Assembly (NCBI GenBank): GCA_009602735.1
Contig: WELA01009535.1
Coordinates: 94,859 to 124,438 of the forward strand
Reading direction: 5' to 3'
DNA: 29,580 nt
From: Mesotaenium endlicherianum
Lineage: Eukaryota > Streptophyta > Zygnematophyceae > Zygnematales > Mesotaeniaceae
In this document: positions 9,153-17,333 of the stretch, in pieces
Position numbering within the stretch: the stretch's first letter is position 1
How the letters are laid out: each line of letters begins with the position of its first letter
Translations under genes and position numbers: made by a program
Notes under the pieces: model-generated
Database searches by the model: none
Told to the model about the DNA's origin: nothing
Seen by the model: only the letters and a program-made list of their open reading frames with translations

Positions 9153-10043
9153 TACTTGGGCACATCGCTGCATCTCAATCCACTCCCTCTTCTGCTCCGT
9201 CAGCACCTCAGGATCAAATGCCGGCTTCTTTGGCGTGTTAGTCTTCGAACGCTCCCGCCACACCGCTCGCAGCTTGCTCAAAAAGCCCACTGTGGGTGGC
9301 GCAGCGGAAACGACTGGAGAAGGGGCTGGCCGCACGGCTGCTGCTGCCAGTGCGGCTGACTTTGCCTGGTCCATCGTCGTTTGCCTCAGCAGTCGGTTCT
9401 CACCCTCCCCCTGGGGAGTGTTTGCACTTCCGTTTGTCCTAGGGGAAACACCTGGACCATGTCCTCCGCCCGCAGATGTCATAATTCCAAGTGAGCTTTT
9501 CGAGTCGCGAGTAGCAGGAGTAGCAGAATCCATGGTGGACTGCCGAAATAGGCTCCTAAGCGATTTTCCAATCCCGTCCCTGGTCCCACCTGCGGGAAGC
9601 GACGAGGGATCCAGAGTCAACTGCCGGAAGAGACCATTAACCCGGCTGTTTTCAATAGTTCCTAAAGACCGCGAGTCAGAAGTCGACTGTCTACCCAACC
9701 CCTTCTTGAGCTTCTCCCCATCTTCTTCCTTTGATTCCTTGTCCCCATCTTTCCAACTCAGAGATTCATCAGGGACGAACTCGTGCAGCAGAGCTTCAGA
9801 AGAAGAAGTGCCCTCGACGTTTCCGTCAAGCTCTTCTTGAATGGGGTCCACAGAGGCCGGAGGGGACAATACTTCCACATCGTTATCGTTTGTCACCTTG
9901 GAAAATGCCATGTTTGGCATTGCTACATCGTCTGCATCAGCATTTGAGAGGCGACTTGTAAAAACTGCAGGCATATGCAACGGTGGTGGACTGATGCTGA
10001 TGTGCTGCTGGTAAAGTTGGTGTAAGGAGAGGGCAGCTCGCAT
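1..10043 (-). CDS. DENN-domain protein (plant AEX-3/DENN type), multi-exon gene, 3' end off window
   Basis: Exons on the minus strand, 5' to 3': 10043-9156, 7465-7256, 6260-6183, 5070-5011, 4735-4691, 3967-3765, 3472-1439, 1238-1088, 906-712, 463-383, 220-158, and perhaps 21-1. Every junction has GT/AG and phases agree throughout (all phase 0 except the two sides of exon 7, where TG+C and CG+C complete a codon). The joined product is about 1,336 residues and still open. It contains recognisable u-DENN blocks (FFEHFVVVGLHP, LLFQFPPEKRLP, FCFPNGIQ, SFIFLLK, RAPRCYCLLTQLPFF, LHFEVLN) and the first cDENN blocks (LEKQIIVICPNL). The rest of cDENN and dDENN must lie to the left. DENN proteins are Rab GEFs acting in membrane traffic; the Rab partner cannot be told from sequence. 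The start is the first ATG of exon 1, with an in-frame stop about 40 bases upstream; a further 5' non-coding or coding exon is not excluded. Confidence 0.85.
39..113. repeat. GGGA/GGGC purine tract in intron 11
   Basis: Imperfect GGGAGGGA repeats on the plus strand, a long pyrimidine tract on the transcribed strand. It sits just upstream of the candidate acceptor at 22-23 and may serve as its polypyrimidine tract. Confidence 0.8.
158..220 (-). CDS. DENN gene exon 11 (cDENN core)
   Basis: 21 codons in phase 0, flanked by CAG acceptor (221-223) and GTGCAC donor (152-157). The peptide ILAMLLAAMLEKQ followed by IIVICPNL is the central cDENN helix-strand block, in which an LLEKQ-like helix end precedes a hydrophobic strand. 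It joins directly to SLEN of exon 10, giving the usual ALSLEN-ILxxL arrangement of the family. Confidence 0.8.
383..463 (-). CDS. DENN gene exon 10 (cDENN)
   Basis: 27 codons ending RALSLEN before the donor GTAACG (377-382). I chose the acceptor GAAGCAG at 464-465 because it keeps phase 0 from exon 9; a second phase-0 acceptor 18 bases further in (exon 383-445) would drop AVAAAE. The conserved part is SIASWALATACRALSLEN, equivalent to the W-x-x-A-T-L-C-R-x-LSLE block in plant DENN proteins. Confidence 0.7.
712..906 (-). CDS. DENN gene exon 9 (linker to cDENN)
   Basis: 65 codons, phase 0 on both sides, acceptor GAGCAG (907-912) and donor GTGAGA (706-711). It encodes DPLRLICDYYYMGVPSFGGSL, the segment before cDENN in which a leucine-rich helix and a double or triple tyrosine are followed by a P-x-x-GG turn, then an F-rich strand (LTFCIFGNATPFTFL). 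GC and codon use match the other exons. The intron after it (464-711) is CT-rich near its donor. Confidence 0.8.
938..984. repeat. CA/CG dinucleotide microsatellite in intron 8
   Basis: Alternating CA and CG dinucleotides, ending in about ten pure CA units. It lies in the intron between exons 8 and 9 (907-1087). A CAG run (1028-1048) occupies the same intron. Confidence 0.9.
1088..1238 (-). CDS. DENN gene exon 8 (acidic linker)
   Basis: One base completing an Arg codon with exon 7, then 50 codons ending REWAE before the donor GTGAGG. The exon holds a run of ten Glu followed by DDDEEEEDD, coded by a CTC/TCC trinucleotide repeat at about 1145-1178, so its length is probably variable between individuals. 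SVREWAE joined to exon 9 (ENDNDPLRL) gives the x-WAEE-x-x-x-xL helix seen in this family. Acceptor GAGCAG at 1239-1244. Confidence 0.75.
1439..3472 (-). CDS. DENN gene exon 7 (end of u-DENN plus large low-complexity insert)
   Basis: 677 complete codons plus split codons at both ends. The first residues, MLQQERLARIRQH, continue the LHFEVLN of exon 6 and end the u-DENN module. The remainder is low complexity: acidic runs, an eight-Ala run, Gly/Ala-rich linkers, a His/Ser-rich stretch with HSHSHSFNQSHSH, Gln runs, and four QP pairs coded by a CTGGGG hexamer repeat (1501-1530). One more ordered stretch reads MDEIFRNIQKNGQW. Acceptor GGGGCAG (3473 onward) and donor GTATGC (1433-1438) are phase-consistent with exons 6 and 8. 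The long open frame continuing past 3472 to 3936 on this strand is intron 6 and part of exon 6 read in another frame. Confidence 0.75.
3618..3762. repeat. GT/GC-rich degenerate microsatellite in intron 6
   Basis: Imperfect TG, CG and TGCA repeats fill most of the 292-bp intron between exons 6 and 7. They begin at the donor itself (GTACGCACACAC on the coding strand). Confidence 0.85.
3765..3967 (-). CDS. DENN gene exon 6 (u-DENN core)
   Basis: 67 codons plus two bases. It starts VADNVTLYGVCVIV directly after FLLK of exon 5 and contains RYLVRAPRCYCLLTQLPFF and LHFEVLN, the most diagnostic u-DENN block in the window. Between them is a short variable loop (QMGSETSPPQQEQ). Acceptor TACCAG (3968-3973), donor GTACGC (3759-3764). 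The split TG+C codon gives Cys where relatives usually have Ser. Confidence 0.9.
3968..4690 (-). other. Intron 5 of DENN gene
   Basis: 723 bp without a supportable exon. It contains a GT microsatellite at about 4229-4272 and a GGT/GAT repeat at 4645-4684 beside the donor. No open frame here resembles a protein. Confidence 0.75.
4691..4735 (-). CDS. DENN gene exon 5 (u-DENN micro-exon)
   Basis: A 15-codon exon, GHVKKDDQSFIFLLK, bounded by CTGCAG acceptor and GTAACA donor, phase 0. Joined to exons 4 and 6 it gives an unbroken u-DENN strand (YGQ-GHVKKDDQSFIFLLK-VADN). The exon is too short to be found without its neighbours. Confidence 0.88.
5011..5070 (-). CDS. DENN gene exon 4 (u-DENN)
   Basis: 20 codons, ARMMERSPSMSDFNDVLYGQ, phase 0, acceptor GAGCAG (5071-5076), donor GTACGC (5005-5010). 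ERSPSMSDFN matches the R-T-P-S-x-S-D-L-N block after FCFP in plant DENN proteins. The intron between exons 4 and 5 (4736-5010) is rich in AGG repeats. Confidence 0.88.
5071..6182 (-). other. Intron 3 of DENN gene, with (TG)18 at 5777-5812
   Basis: 1,112 bp. Holds CTCACT-type low-complexity sequence near 5075-5220, a less repetitive AT-richer part around 5470-5660, a pure TG run of 18 units, and a GA-rich stretch at 6085-6175 next to the donor. No exon-like segment was found. Confidence 0.75.
6183..6260 (-). CDS. DENN gene exon 3 (u-DENN)
   Basis: 26 codons, phase 0, from acceptor GAGCAG (6261-6266) to donor GTAGCT (6177-6182). LLFQFPPEKRLPMKGLPGFCFPNGIQ splits into the Y-P-P-x-K block and the FCFP block that define u-DENN. 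Exon 2 ends PALEPQ, which in plant relatives runs directly into ILFxYPP, so no exon is missing in the 995-bp intron 2. Confidence 0.9.
6261..7255 (-). other. Intron 2 of DENN gene
   Basis: 995 bp. A CA-rich degenerate repeat (about 7153-7254) follows the donor. A short open stretch at about 6670-6760 resembled an exon but is not needed (see rejected items). Otherwise nothing recognisable. Confidence 0.75.
7256..7465 (-). CDS. DENN gene exon 2 (start of u-DENN)
   Basis: 70 codons, phase 0. KKDSKEPPAFFEHFVVVGLH opens the u-DENN module; it continues with PHADVEATEAAFAARKAWE, a charged helix, and ends EYRGPATPALEPQ before the donor GTGTGT. Acceptor CTGCAG at 7466-7471. This block places the protein with plant DENN (AEX-3) proteins rather than animal DENND families, an assignment made from memory of the family. 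Confidence 0.9.
7466..9155 (-). other. Intron 1 of DENN gene
   Basis: 1,690 bp, the longest intron seen. It contains a GGTGCT then GTGGGG repeat (about 8077-8150), a GCATGGCGTG tandem stretch (about 8347-8395) and single ambiguous bases at 7629, 8058 and 9110. Exons 1 and 2 join in phase 0 (RCAQ-KKDSKEPP), so no exon is required between them. Confidence 0.7.
9094..9150. repeat. 57-base poly-G run with one N, 4 bases into intron 1
   Basis: Uninterrupted G from 9094 to 9150 apart from N at 9110. On the transcript this is a C run beginning right after the donor sequence GTATG. True length is uncertain, since such runs are prone to sequencing error. Confidence 0.95.
9156..10043 (-). CDS. DENN gene exon 1 (N-terminal low-complexity region)
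   Basis: 296 codons from ATG at 10043 to the donor CCAA|GTATGC. No recognised domain until the last 30 residues (PAFDPEVLTEQKREWIEMQR), a charged helix that precedes u-DENN in plant relatives. Residues about 110-230 carry four spaced copies of an R-Q-(S/T/L)-T-(M/L/S)-D motif: GLGRQSTSD, GLFRQLTLD, SLFRQSTMD, RLLRQTTMD. An acidic stretch (KDGDKESKEEDGEK) lies before them. An in-frame TGA lies about 40 bases upstream of the ATG, so this is the longest start unless a further exon joins at the TTCTAG just upstream. Confidence 0.75.
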
Positions 10044-10250
10044 GCGTCTCGAGTCTGGAACTAGAAGGTGAAGAAATCAGCTTCAGGTACTCTTTGTCGG
10101 CAAAGGCTGCATGCAGGCGAAAGGCACGAACTAGAACGTACCGGACAGTTGACGAACAAACCGAATTTCGCGAGTCCAGATTTCCAGAGCGCAATCGACA
10201 GAAAAGGCAAGGAGCCTTTTAAAAACAAAAAAGAAAACTTTGGCCAAATG

Positions 10251-10257
10251 TTATATA
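10251..10257 (-). promoter_or_regulatory. Candidate TATA element upstream of the DENN gene
   Basis: TATATAA on the minus strand, about 210 bases upstream of the proposed ATG and at the start of AT-rich DNA. TATA-like words are frequent in such sequence, so this is a suggestion from position only. Confidence 0.25.
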
Positions 10258-10259
10258 CA

Positions 10260-13200
10260 CACTTTCAGTTACAGGCAGATTCACCGTCGAGTACGAATGC
10301 TCAATATTCATCAACTCCCGATAAACAATGCACATAAGATTCGTATATCATTCTATTGGCACAAACAATGGCAGCAGCAAGCTGTCTCAAATGGATATTC
10401 TGCCTGCCAATGAAAACCCGCAAGCCCAGGACCAGGAAATGAAATCCAAATTGTAAGCCTGAACCAGCCTGAACGCTCAGGGGCTTATGCTGGAAAAGAC
10501 CCGAAGGGTACCTGGAGGGGTACCTCAGCAACTTGTCGATGTGTGTCGAATCTCGATGTACTTGGATACGGGCCTCTCGATTCGCCGAACTCCCTAAATT
10601 TTGACGACATCCTCTGCCCGATGGTCAACTTTTTAGAGAAACATCGCACAAACACGAAGGAATATTTGAAGCATTTTTTAGTGGACAATAACGTCCTATA
10701 TGACGATCTTCAGTGAACTAGTCGAAAACATACAAAAATTAAGTAGTACCCGTTCAGCAAATATCAAAACTTTCTACGACATGAGTCGGGTTTTCAAACA
10801 TCCAAACTAGCAGGCATCCACATCGAGGGGCCTGCTTGGAAACATCATCGTTGACCTGGTTTTCTCAACGGGTGCCGCCTCACAAAGGCATCGAACTGCA
10901 TCAAACCGATATCTTTGACCGGATAAAGACATAGAGATTATTCGTCCTTCGTCATATGCAAATCCATCATGACTTCAGAAAATAGGGTGGGCACTGGGCA
11001 GTAGGCAATTGGCAACAGTCGGGAGTCGGGACTCGGCACTCGGCGATGAGAAATTGGAAGGGAACAGATTGAATTCGGGATTTGGAAAATGACGATATTA
11101 CAGTAGCAAATCTACGAACTACTTTGGATTTTGTTGAGATGTATAATTATCCCTCTCATGATAACTCAAGGACAGCATCAGGGAGGGTGTGGCGACTTGT
11201 CTTTGGAGGGGGGATCATGGCCTGACGAGTCACGACGACTAGCAGGTTCAAAAACAAACGCAAAAATGCCAAAATGCGAGGTTCAGAAATGCAACATCGA
11301 GCCATAAAATCGACTCTTAGGGCACGCGAGCCGACACGCCGATTGTCAAGTTCTGCTTCACAGGAGTCTAAAAGAGAGATAAGTGTAATCTAAAGCAAGT
11401 ATGTTTCTTAAACATAACAAGGCTCTAAAGATGTGACTAAAATATTTTTGTTGTTTTGCGCTTGATTCTCATTTATTCAAAAAATCAACCTTCCGGAAAA
11501 TCGTCGACAAAGAGCTTGAGATCTTCGACAACTTATGAAAAACTTCTACATGTACTTCAGATGATAGCAAAATGCAAACCGGCTTCTACAACCACATGCT
11601 TTTTCAAGATGCACCAATAAAATTGCTGGATATGACCCATATAGAAAGACAATCTTCCGTGAACTAGGAGGGTCGAATACAATTTTATCCTTAAATTGAC
11701 GTTGGTTGCAGTTTTTGCTCCTCGTGAAAGCAACTTGAGCATCTTAACAATTCAAGTTGTAGTTTGTGGAAGAGGGTAGTATCTCTTACATACTCGAACA
11801 TTAAACCTTCTACACAAGAGTGAAGAAGTCTATAAATGCGACCATAAGGATTGTTTTCTTCTTAATGGCCCTCATTTCTTCACGCGCATCAAGCATCGCA
11901 TTCTAAATTTACTTTTGTCATGCTCGGTGGACAGACAACAAGCAAAGTTGACTCCCAGCGTGTACAACCCCGGTTGTTAGTGGCCATCTATAATCGAAAG
12001 GTTGTCGACGATTCGAGACTTTTCATACTTTGGCCGGCTGAAATAGTAAAAATCCGCACTAACAAGATTTGTGACGCGCTATTCCACATGGACTCCAAAA
12101 GTAGGAAACATAAGAATGGATTCACTTTTTTGTCCTACCCAAGTTGAATAAAATTGATTCCTATAGCTTTTTGAGTGGATCAACTTGGACTGTTTCAAAA
12201 CTTGAACATTCCAAACTGTTCAATAAACGAACTTATACGCTTATGATGTTTATGCTGGAAAACGCTATTTTGCACATTCTTGGAATTACAAGAAAGTGGA
12301 TACTTAATCCATAATATATAACGGCGCCATAAATAGATTCATCTCTCAACTTATTTCCAAGACGTAATGCTCAAAGCGACTCAAAGCGACCGATGAGTAA
12401 GTGTTCACGCTTGTTACCTCATGAAGTGGAGACTACATAAAAGGCACAAATTACCCTAGTGAAAGCATGCTAAACCAAACTAGTTGCAGTTACACTCAAG
12501 AGCGCATCGACACATCAAAAATGAATTTTGCAAAATCATTGGACATTTATGAGAGCAAAAAAGCACTCCACAAGTGAAACAAAATAAAATGCCTTGTCAT
12601 TACGTACCCAAAGAAATCTACAGGTGTAAAATTTAATATATGACGAGGAGGTCATGCCTACTTATGACATCTACCTCTTAGGTAGTCTATGTGGAGACAT
12701 TCAAAGTGTTCGTGGAATTGTCCCCTCTCGAACCTTCTCGGGTCTGTCCAAACTATCCAATCTGATGTGTAGGGTCGCTTCAACATCCAAATACGTTGTA
12801 TCGAGTAATTTAGATATTTTACTTAGGCGCGCTAGGCTAAAACAAAACTTATAGGTAATTCGGCCTAGTCAGCATTCCGCGTCTATTGAACTTACGTGAA
12901 ACTTTACATCTTTTCAGGGAGGGAGTTTTCATAGGAATTTCTCAATTGAAACTCTTATGATACAAAACGTGAGGAAGAGAAGTAAAGATCTTCCAGTGTC
13001 GGCAAAAGCGTGCCTTCTCGGGCTCCTTGTGGCCTTGGAAACTCCTTCTTTTTTGCGTCTTCTCCTTTTTCTTCCTCCTTTCTCCCTCTCCTTCAATTTT
13101 TGGGAAAAATGTGAGCGAGAAAAAGGGCGAAGTGTGCACAACTCGTGCTTTACGTAAGCACATGCATGCATGCTCACCTCTATGTTAGCGCTCAAGCTAA
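10260..13200. other. AT-rich intergenic DNA, nothing recognised
   Basis: About 2.9 kb in which all open frames are short (under 90 codons) and show no family resemblance. No tRNA, LTR or terminal repeat was seen. It may be old transposon debris or gene-free spacer. Confidence 0.6.
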
Positions 13201-13460
13201 CTTGTGGTTGAATCTACCTCCACCTGTTTTGCTGTCTTCATTCGACCATCACGCCCTTGCACCTTCACTTGTCTAGTGCTCTCATGCACTTGAAGGTTGG
13301 CTTTTCTTAGCCATGGTCGACCAAATATCACTTTATAGGACCCAATTGTGCGTACTCAATAACTTCCATATATTGACCCCTGCTGCTTCCACGTAAATAG
13401 ATGCCGTAGGTGCACCATACTTGAGTCTCCGCCCATTTGCCAAAATTACCTCCTTAAGTT
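13201..13460 (-). pseudogene. Decayed retrotransposon aspartic-protease fragment
   Basis: On the minus strand about 45 open codons (13343-13201) begin GSYKVIFGRPWLRKANLQVH, close to the Y-x-V-I-L-G-x-x-W-L block that ends the protease of Ty3/gypsy elements. Just upstream, in another frame (about 13453-13381), EVILANGRRLKYGAP resembles the preceding protease strand. The active-site block is not recognisable and frames are broken, so this is a relic. Confidence 0.45.
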
Positions 13461-14387
13461 CATATTGCTTTTACACAAGGATTTGCCACGTTTTCATTAG
13501 TGTCGTGCGTTCAGAACTCGAGCTTGAACTTTATACTCTTAGAAAACGACGGGTTAGGCAGGGATCCAAAGCATGAGGTCACTCTAGGAGACCTCTCCTA
13601 CTTCCACAAATGTGTGCAAAGGATGTACTAGTGCTCCCATAGGCTAAGCATGATTCACATCAATCAACACTAAAAGCAAGTATATGCCAAGAGTCCTCAT
13701 TGGTTGAGCTTGCCTTGACCAATGTGTCCTAGATAGTATCTCAAAAGTGAATCTGTAATTTGAGGAAGCTTCCTCTAGGCTTAGGTGATGCAAGCCATAG
13801 CTATTTCAGTGCATTACTACTATGAAAATATAAGCATAATGTGTCTTAAGGAGCTTGCAGATTTGAGCGCACAAAGAGAGCCTCCTTTGGGGTCGCTATA
13901 AGCCCAAAATGTGACCTTTGGAGAAGTCTAATCACAAATTGGCCTTTGGAGACTTTTGCTAGGAGCCGATAGGTGGCACAGACTCAAATGTGAATATTTC
14001 CTCCAATCTCCATCCAAATAACGGGAAACTGGTGCCGTTTGGAAGATGACTTGGTACTTTACACTCTTGTCACTTGTGACTCGAAATTTAGAAAGAGAGA
14101 AAGTTAAAATTTGTAAAATTAAACATAAAATAATTATCATATGTCGATTATTCACACACTTGTAGTTGGATTTGATGCATGAACCTCGCCTCAATAAATC
14201 TTGACAATTCTTGTGCGTTACGAGCTTCAGTTCTTGTGCGTTACGAGCTTGAGCTTCAACGGCATAAGCAATACAAATCAAGCCGGCAGAGTTTCCTGCA
14301 ATGAAGTTTATAACAATGTGGCTTTGTAGCCAAAATGGGAGGCACGCAATATATAATTTAATTCTTCCCCAGGTGTCAGCCTCCAGC
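13461..14387. other. Unrecognised AT-rich spacer with a 20-bp direct repeat at 14208-14250
   Basis: No protein similarity seen. A 20-bp word starting TTCTTGTGCG is repeated at 14208-14227 and 14231-14250 with three bases between. Might belong to the decayed elements on either side. Confidence 0.5.
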
Positions 14388-15330
14388 TCATGGGCTATGA
14401 TTGCTGTCTAAAGCTAGCGCAGAACAATCACTGCAAAACCAGTCTCTTGCTAGCACGCGAACCAACGACGGGTCAAGGCAGCCAACGTGGAAGCCGAGGT
14501 TGCAATTGTCGGACAAAAGCATCTTGCCCTCGTAGCCTGGGGTATGGTAGATTTGGCAGGCCCAATCGTTGGGCGACAGGTTGCACGTCACGAGGACAAA
14601 TCTGCAATACAAGGTTGGGAAGGTGGCAGGGACCACGATTCTTCGTGTGGTTCTTGTGAAGACGGCCATTTGTGTCTTCCAACTCCACCAAGGTGTGCTT
14701 GATCCTTAGGACAATTGGCGAGCTGCTCGTGTCCAAGGTGTTTTTCATCTGATGTCGCAGGTACACAAAGTCAACGCCAAAATCTGTAACACCCGTGGGC
14801 GATACGCTTCTCCACGGGTCATAGCGTCCCTGAAAGTGTTGCGGTGTTGCGCAATGCCAAGATATCTATAACCCTGGGCATCTGACGCTAGAAAAGCTGC
14901 GCACGCTACCCAATGAAAGCATAGGGCAATACCTGTGCAACTTTTGGATAAAGCGGTACTTGCGCAACCCCAGCATAACTATCGGCATCATGCGCTCTGT
15001 AAAGTCGTCAACCTAGGGATGGTCACGTGAGGTAGTGCAATGGTGAATTATGGAGCTCTCAAGCAACTTTTGAAAGCGGTCCTTGAACTCCTTTGCTTGG
15101 TGGGTCAGTACCTCTATGCAGCCGCAAAAGCGACTAACAACTTGGTCCAAGAAAAGCCTGAGCAATCTTTTCACTGGCCTTGTTGGGCAAAGGCACGAGC
15201 TTGATCCATTTGGAAATCTGCTCAATCATCACCAACACGTAGAGGTTACCTTGGCAAGACTTGGGCAGCTTTCCAACCAAGTCGAGCAATCACCTGTAGT
15301 AGGGACCTTGGATAGGGAGAAGACTGAGGG
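14388..15330 (-). pseudogene. Degenerate Ty3/gypsy integrase with C-terminal PHD-type zinc finger
   Basis: Reading the minus strand from about 15325: LLPIQGPYYR, a stop where W is expected, then LLDLVGKLPK, VLVMIEQISKWIKLVPLP, and in a shifted frame EVLTHQAKEFKDRFQ with TTSRDHP. These are the integrase core blocks around its first two acidic residues, with the second D replaced by H (EVLTHQ for EVLTDQ). The frame then breaks; YLRHQMKNTLD and CHLPNL follow (about 14770-14580), then a PHD-like finger at about 14558-14420: ACQIYHTPGYE, LLSDNCNLGFHVGCLDP, WFCSDC. Two of its eight zinc ligands are altered (Cys to Tyr and Cys to Ser). This is a different family from the chromodomain elements further right. 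Confidence 0.7.
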
Positions 15331-15623
15331 CAACTGGGCAAGCTGTGAAGCTTGAGCGTACAAGGTGTCATGATTTATTGAGTCGAAGTTGACGTACAAA
15401 ACTAAGCTACACATGTGTGAACCATCAACCTAGGAAGGCTGACTTAAAATTGACTTTACGCATCCATATCATAATCTTTTCTAAATTTGCAAATCTCTAA
15501 AGTGTAGCGCGTCAAAGCACCTTCCGAATGGCACCGGTTTCGCGTCATTTGGTTAAGTATCAAGCGAGATAGACGCGATCTAGTCCGCATCCCTTTTGGC
15601 CCCTAGCGGAACCACACCAAAGG
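15331..15623. other. Spacer between decayed integrase and LTR-like sequence
   Basis: Nothing recognised; may hold more of the degenerate minus-strand element beyond detection. Confidence 0.5.
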
Positions 15624-16310
15624 TGTAATGAATCAGTTCATTATGTATTTAATTCATTGCATGTATATATACAACTCTAAATAAGTAATATGTGAATTTA
15701 CTCACATGTGCGAGTTCATGTAAATGAATGTATGTCGATATAATGCGAATTTACTTACTTTGTCAAGAAGTTCAACAGGATGACTTTTGTATCATAGTGT
15801 AGTTTGTTGACTTTGATGAAAAGGGCAGCAGGATGACTTTTGTATCATAGAATAATTCGCTGAGATATATATATCAGTTATATCAGTAGGTTGGCATACA
15901 ATAAGCCCGCTTGATATTAGTCAGTATACTTAGCTTCAGCACGCTGAGGATAGATATATTCATTTAGATTATTATTTGTAGATTGGCACATGTGACCGTA
16001 GTATACTGAAAGTCGGGAGGTTGACTGAGACTCGGTAAACCAATGTCCTACCAATATGGTTAACTCCTGGGTAGGCGGAGCCGTCGTCAGTCAACTAAAC
16101 AGTTAGGACCTCAGTCAACCGACCAATTCATATGGTCGTTATACCTAGATCCGTGGGTCCCAACTTAACGGGTTTTCCACGAAACGACGCACCTTGCGCC
16201 GTGGTCAACTAGGTGGCCACTAGGAACATAGCAGGCTGGGATCTCGTGGTCCCTCATTTAAGACAGTAGGCTTTACAGTCGGATTTCTACTTGCAAGTCA
16301 TGTGTGCACT
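15624..16310 (+). mobile_element. Divergent LTR-like sequence, truncated by element B
   Basis: Begins TGTAATGAATCAG, the same first 13 bases as the LTRs of element A, and at 16031-16078 carries the conserved LTR core (GTCCTACCA, TGGTTAACTCC, GGGTAGGCGG) in the same order and about the same spacing. Everything else has diverged. It ends where the LTR of element B begins at 16311. A 22-bp word (CAGGATGACTTTTG...) occurs twice, at 15776 and 15829. Probably an old LTR of a related subfamily. Confidence 0.55.
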
Positions 16311-17030
16311 TGAAATGAATCGACTTACCAAATAGGCAATTAACAATTAATAAATATCTTTATATCAACAAGTAATCTTTATGGTATTTTCCGTTAACTG
16401 GTTAAACGGCAAAGGACATCACACTAGCAGTGAACAATAGTCGTAAGTCAAATGCGAGTAGACTAGCATCAATAATGCAATCAGTAAACTCATGCATAAG
16501 CAAGGATAGAAGACAGTGCGTATCAATGGCTTCTCGCCTTGGATTCAGATCTCTCTCAGTAAGCTGTACAAGAGAGTTGGCCTCATTTTTGAATGCCGAC
16601 CTCGAGAGCAATGCCTAGCATATGTACATGGAATGAGTTTACTGTTCAACGGCCAGTGCGATGGCACCGCCTACCCGGGAGTTAACCACGTTGGTAGGAC
16701 CTCGGTTAACCAAATCCACCGCCATCTCCCATCATCCCGAATCGCCATCCATCCTAGGGATGTCACCTGGCCATTCATCTAGCCTATCACACTTAGATGC
16801 ATCTCGACGCAGTTCGCTGCTACCGAGTACGGGAGTCAGCTGGCTGTCAAAGAATGTGTCAGCAAGCTGACTTAAGTTGACTTCAGCCTGCTGCTTCCGG
16901 CTGGGTCATTAGACTGATATTAAATATGAAGTCCAGCAGACTGATTATTAACTAGAGTTCAACAAGTTGAACTTATTTAACTATTACATTTAAATGAACA
17001 TTATATCTACTAATATACTGATTCATTACA
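16311..17030 (-). repeat. 3' LTR of element B
   Basis: 720 bp, minus orientation, starting TGTAATGAATCAG at 17030 and ending CATTTCA at 16311. It is preceded (on the minus strand) by a polypurine tract at 17031-17043. Same family as the LTRs of element A and the solo LTR at 26813. Confidence 0.9.
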
Positions 17031-17047
17031 ATCCCTCCAACTTAACT

Positions 17048-17066
17048 TGTTGTCGCCTCGACAACA
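17048..17066 (-). other. Conserved hairpin beside the polypurine tract of element B
   Basis: TGTTGTCG, 3-nt loop, CGACAACA: a perfect 8-bp stem, identical to the one in element A at 24241-24259. Confidence 0.75.
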
Positions 17067-17142
17067 ATAAACAGCAGAAGTCTTTAATCAGGAAACTGAA
17101 CCTGACCAGCCTCTCCCACAGACTGCCCCTTCAGCCTGTCGC

Positions 17143-17333
17143 CTAGAGGGTTGTTCCTGGGGCTTCACGATCAGGAGACCGAGATCTGGACCTAGATCTG
17201 GACAGCCCTCTGAGTCTGTCAGCTGGCCTTCTAAAGAATCCCGTTTGATCTAAAGTTGGACCTCGAGGAGAACGAAGGATGGTAGCCTGCTCTTCACCCA
17301 CATGGGTGTTGATCCCCACATAGACAGGCATAC
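17143..17333 (-). pseudogene. C-terminal fragment of the third ORF, element B
   Basis: 63 codons from the junction with element A to a stop at 17143. It matches the C-terminus of the ORF at 23450-24163, including MPVYVGINT, EEQATILRSPRGPT, QTGFFRRPAD and the SR-rich tail, with a few substitutions and in-frame length changes only (SRSRSRSRSPDREAPG here). The N-terminal part is missing through the deletion at the junction. Confidence 0.8.

Noticed and set aside
12929..13195. 88-codon minus-strand open frame, Lys/Arg/Glu-rich
   Set aside because: Derived from a CT/TTC-rich tract, no similarity, overlapping alternative frames equally open.
13928..14281. 117-codon minus-strand open frame
   Set aside because: No recognisable motif and includes part of a direct repeat; likely chance in relic DNA.
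16402..16611. 69-codon sense-strand frame in the LTRs (also 26904-27113)
   Set aside because: Open in only some LTR copies; no support for coding.
10260..17333. tRNA genes or CRISPR-like arrays in the AT-rich part
   Set aside because: Looked for B-box words, cloverleaf arms and regularly spaced repeats; none convincing.
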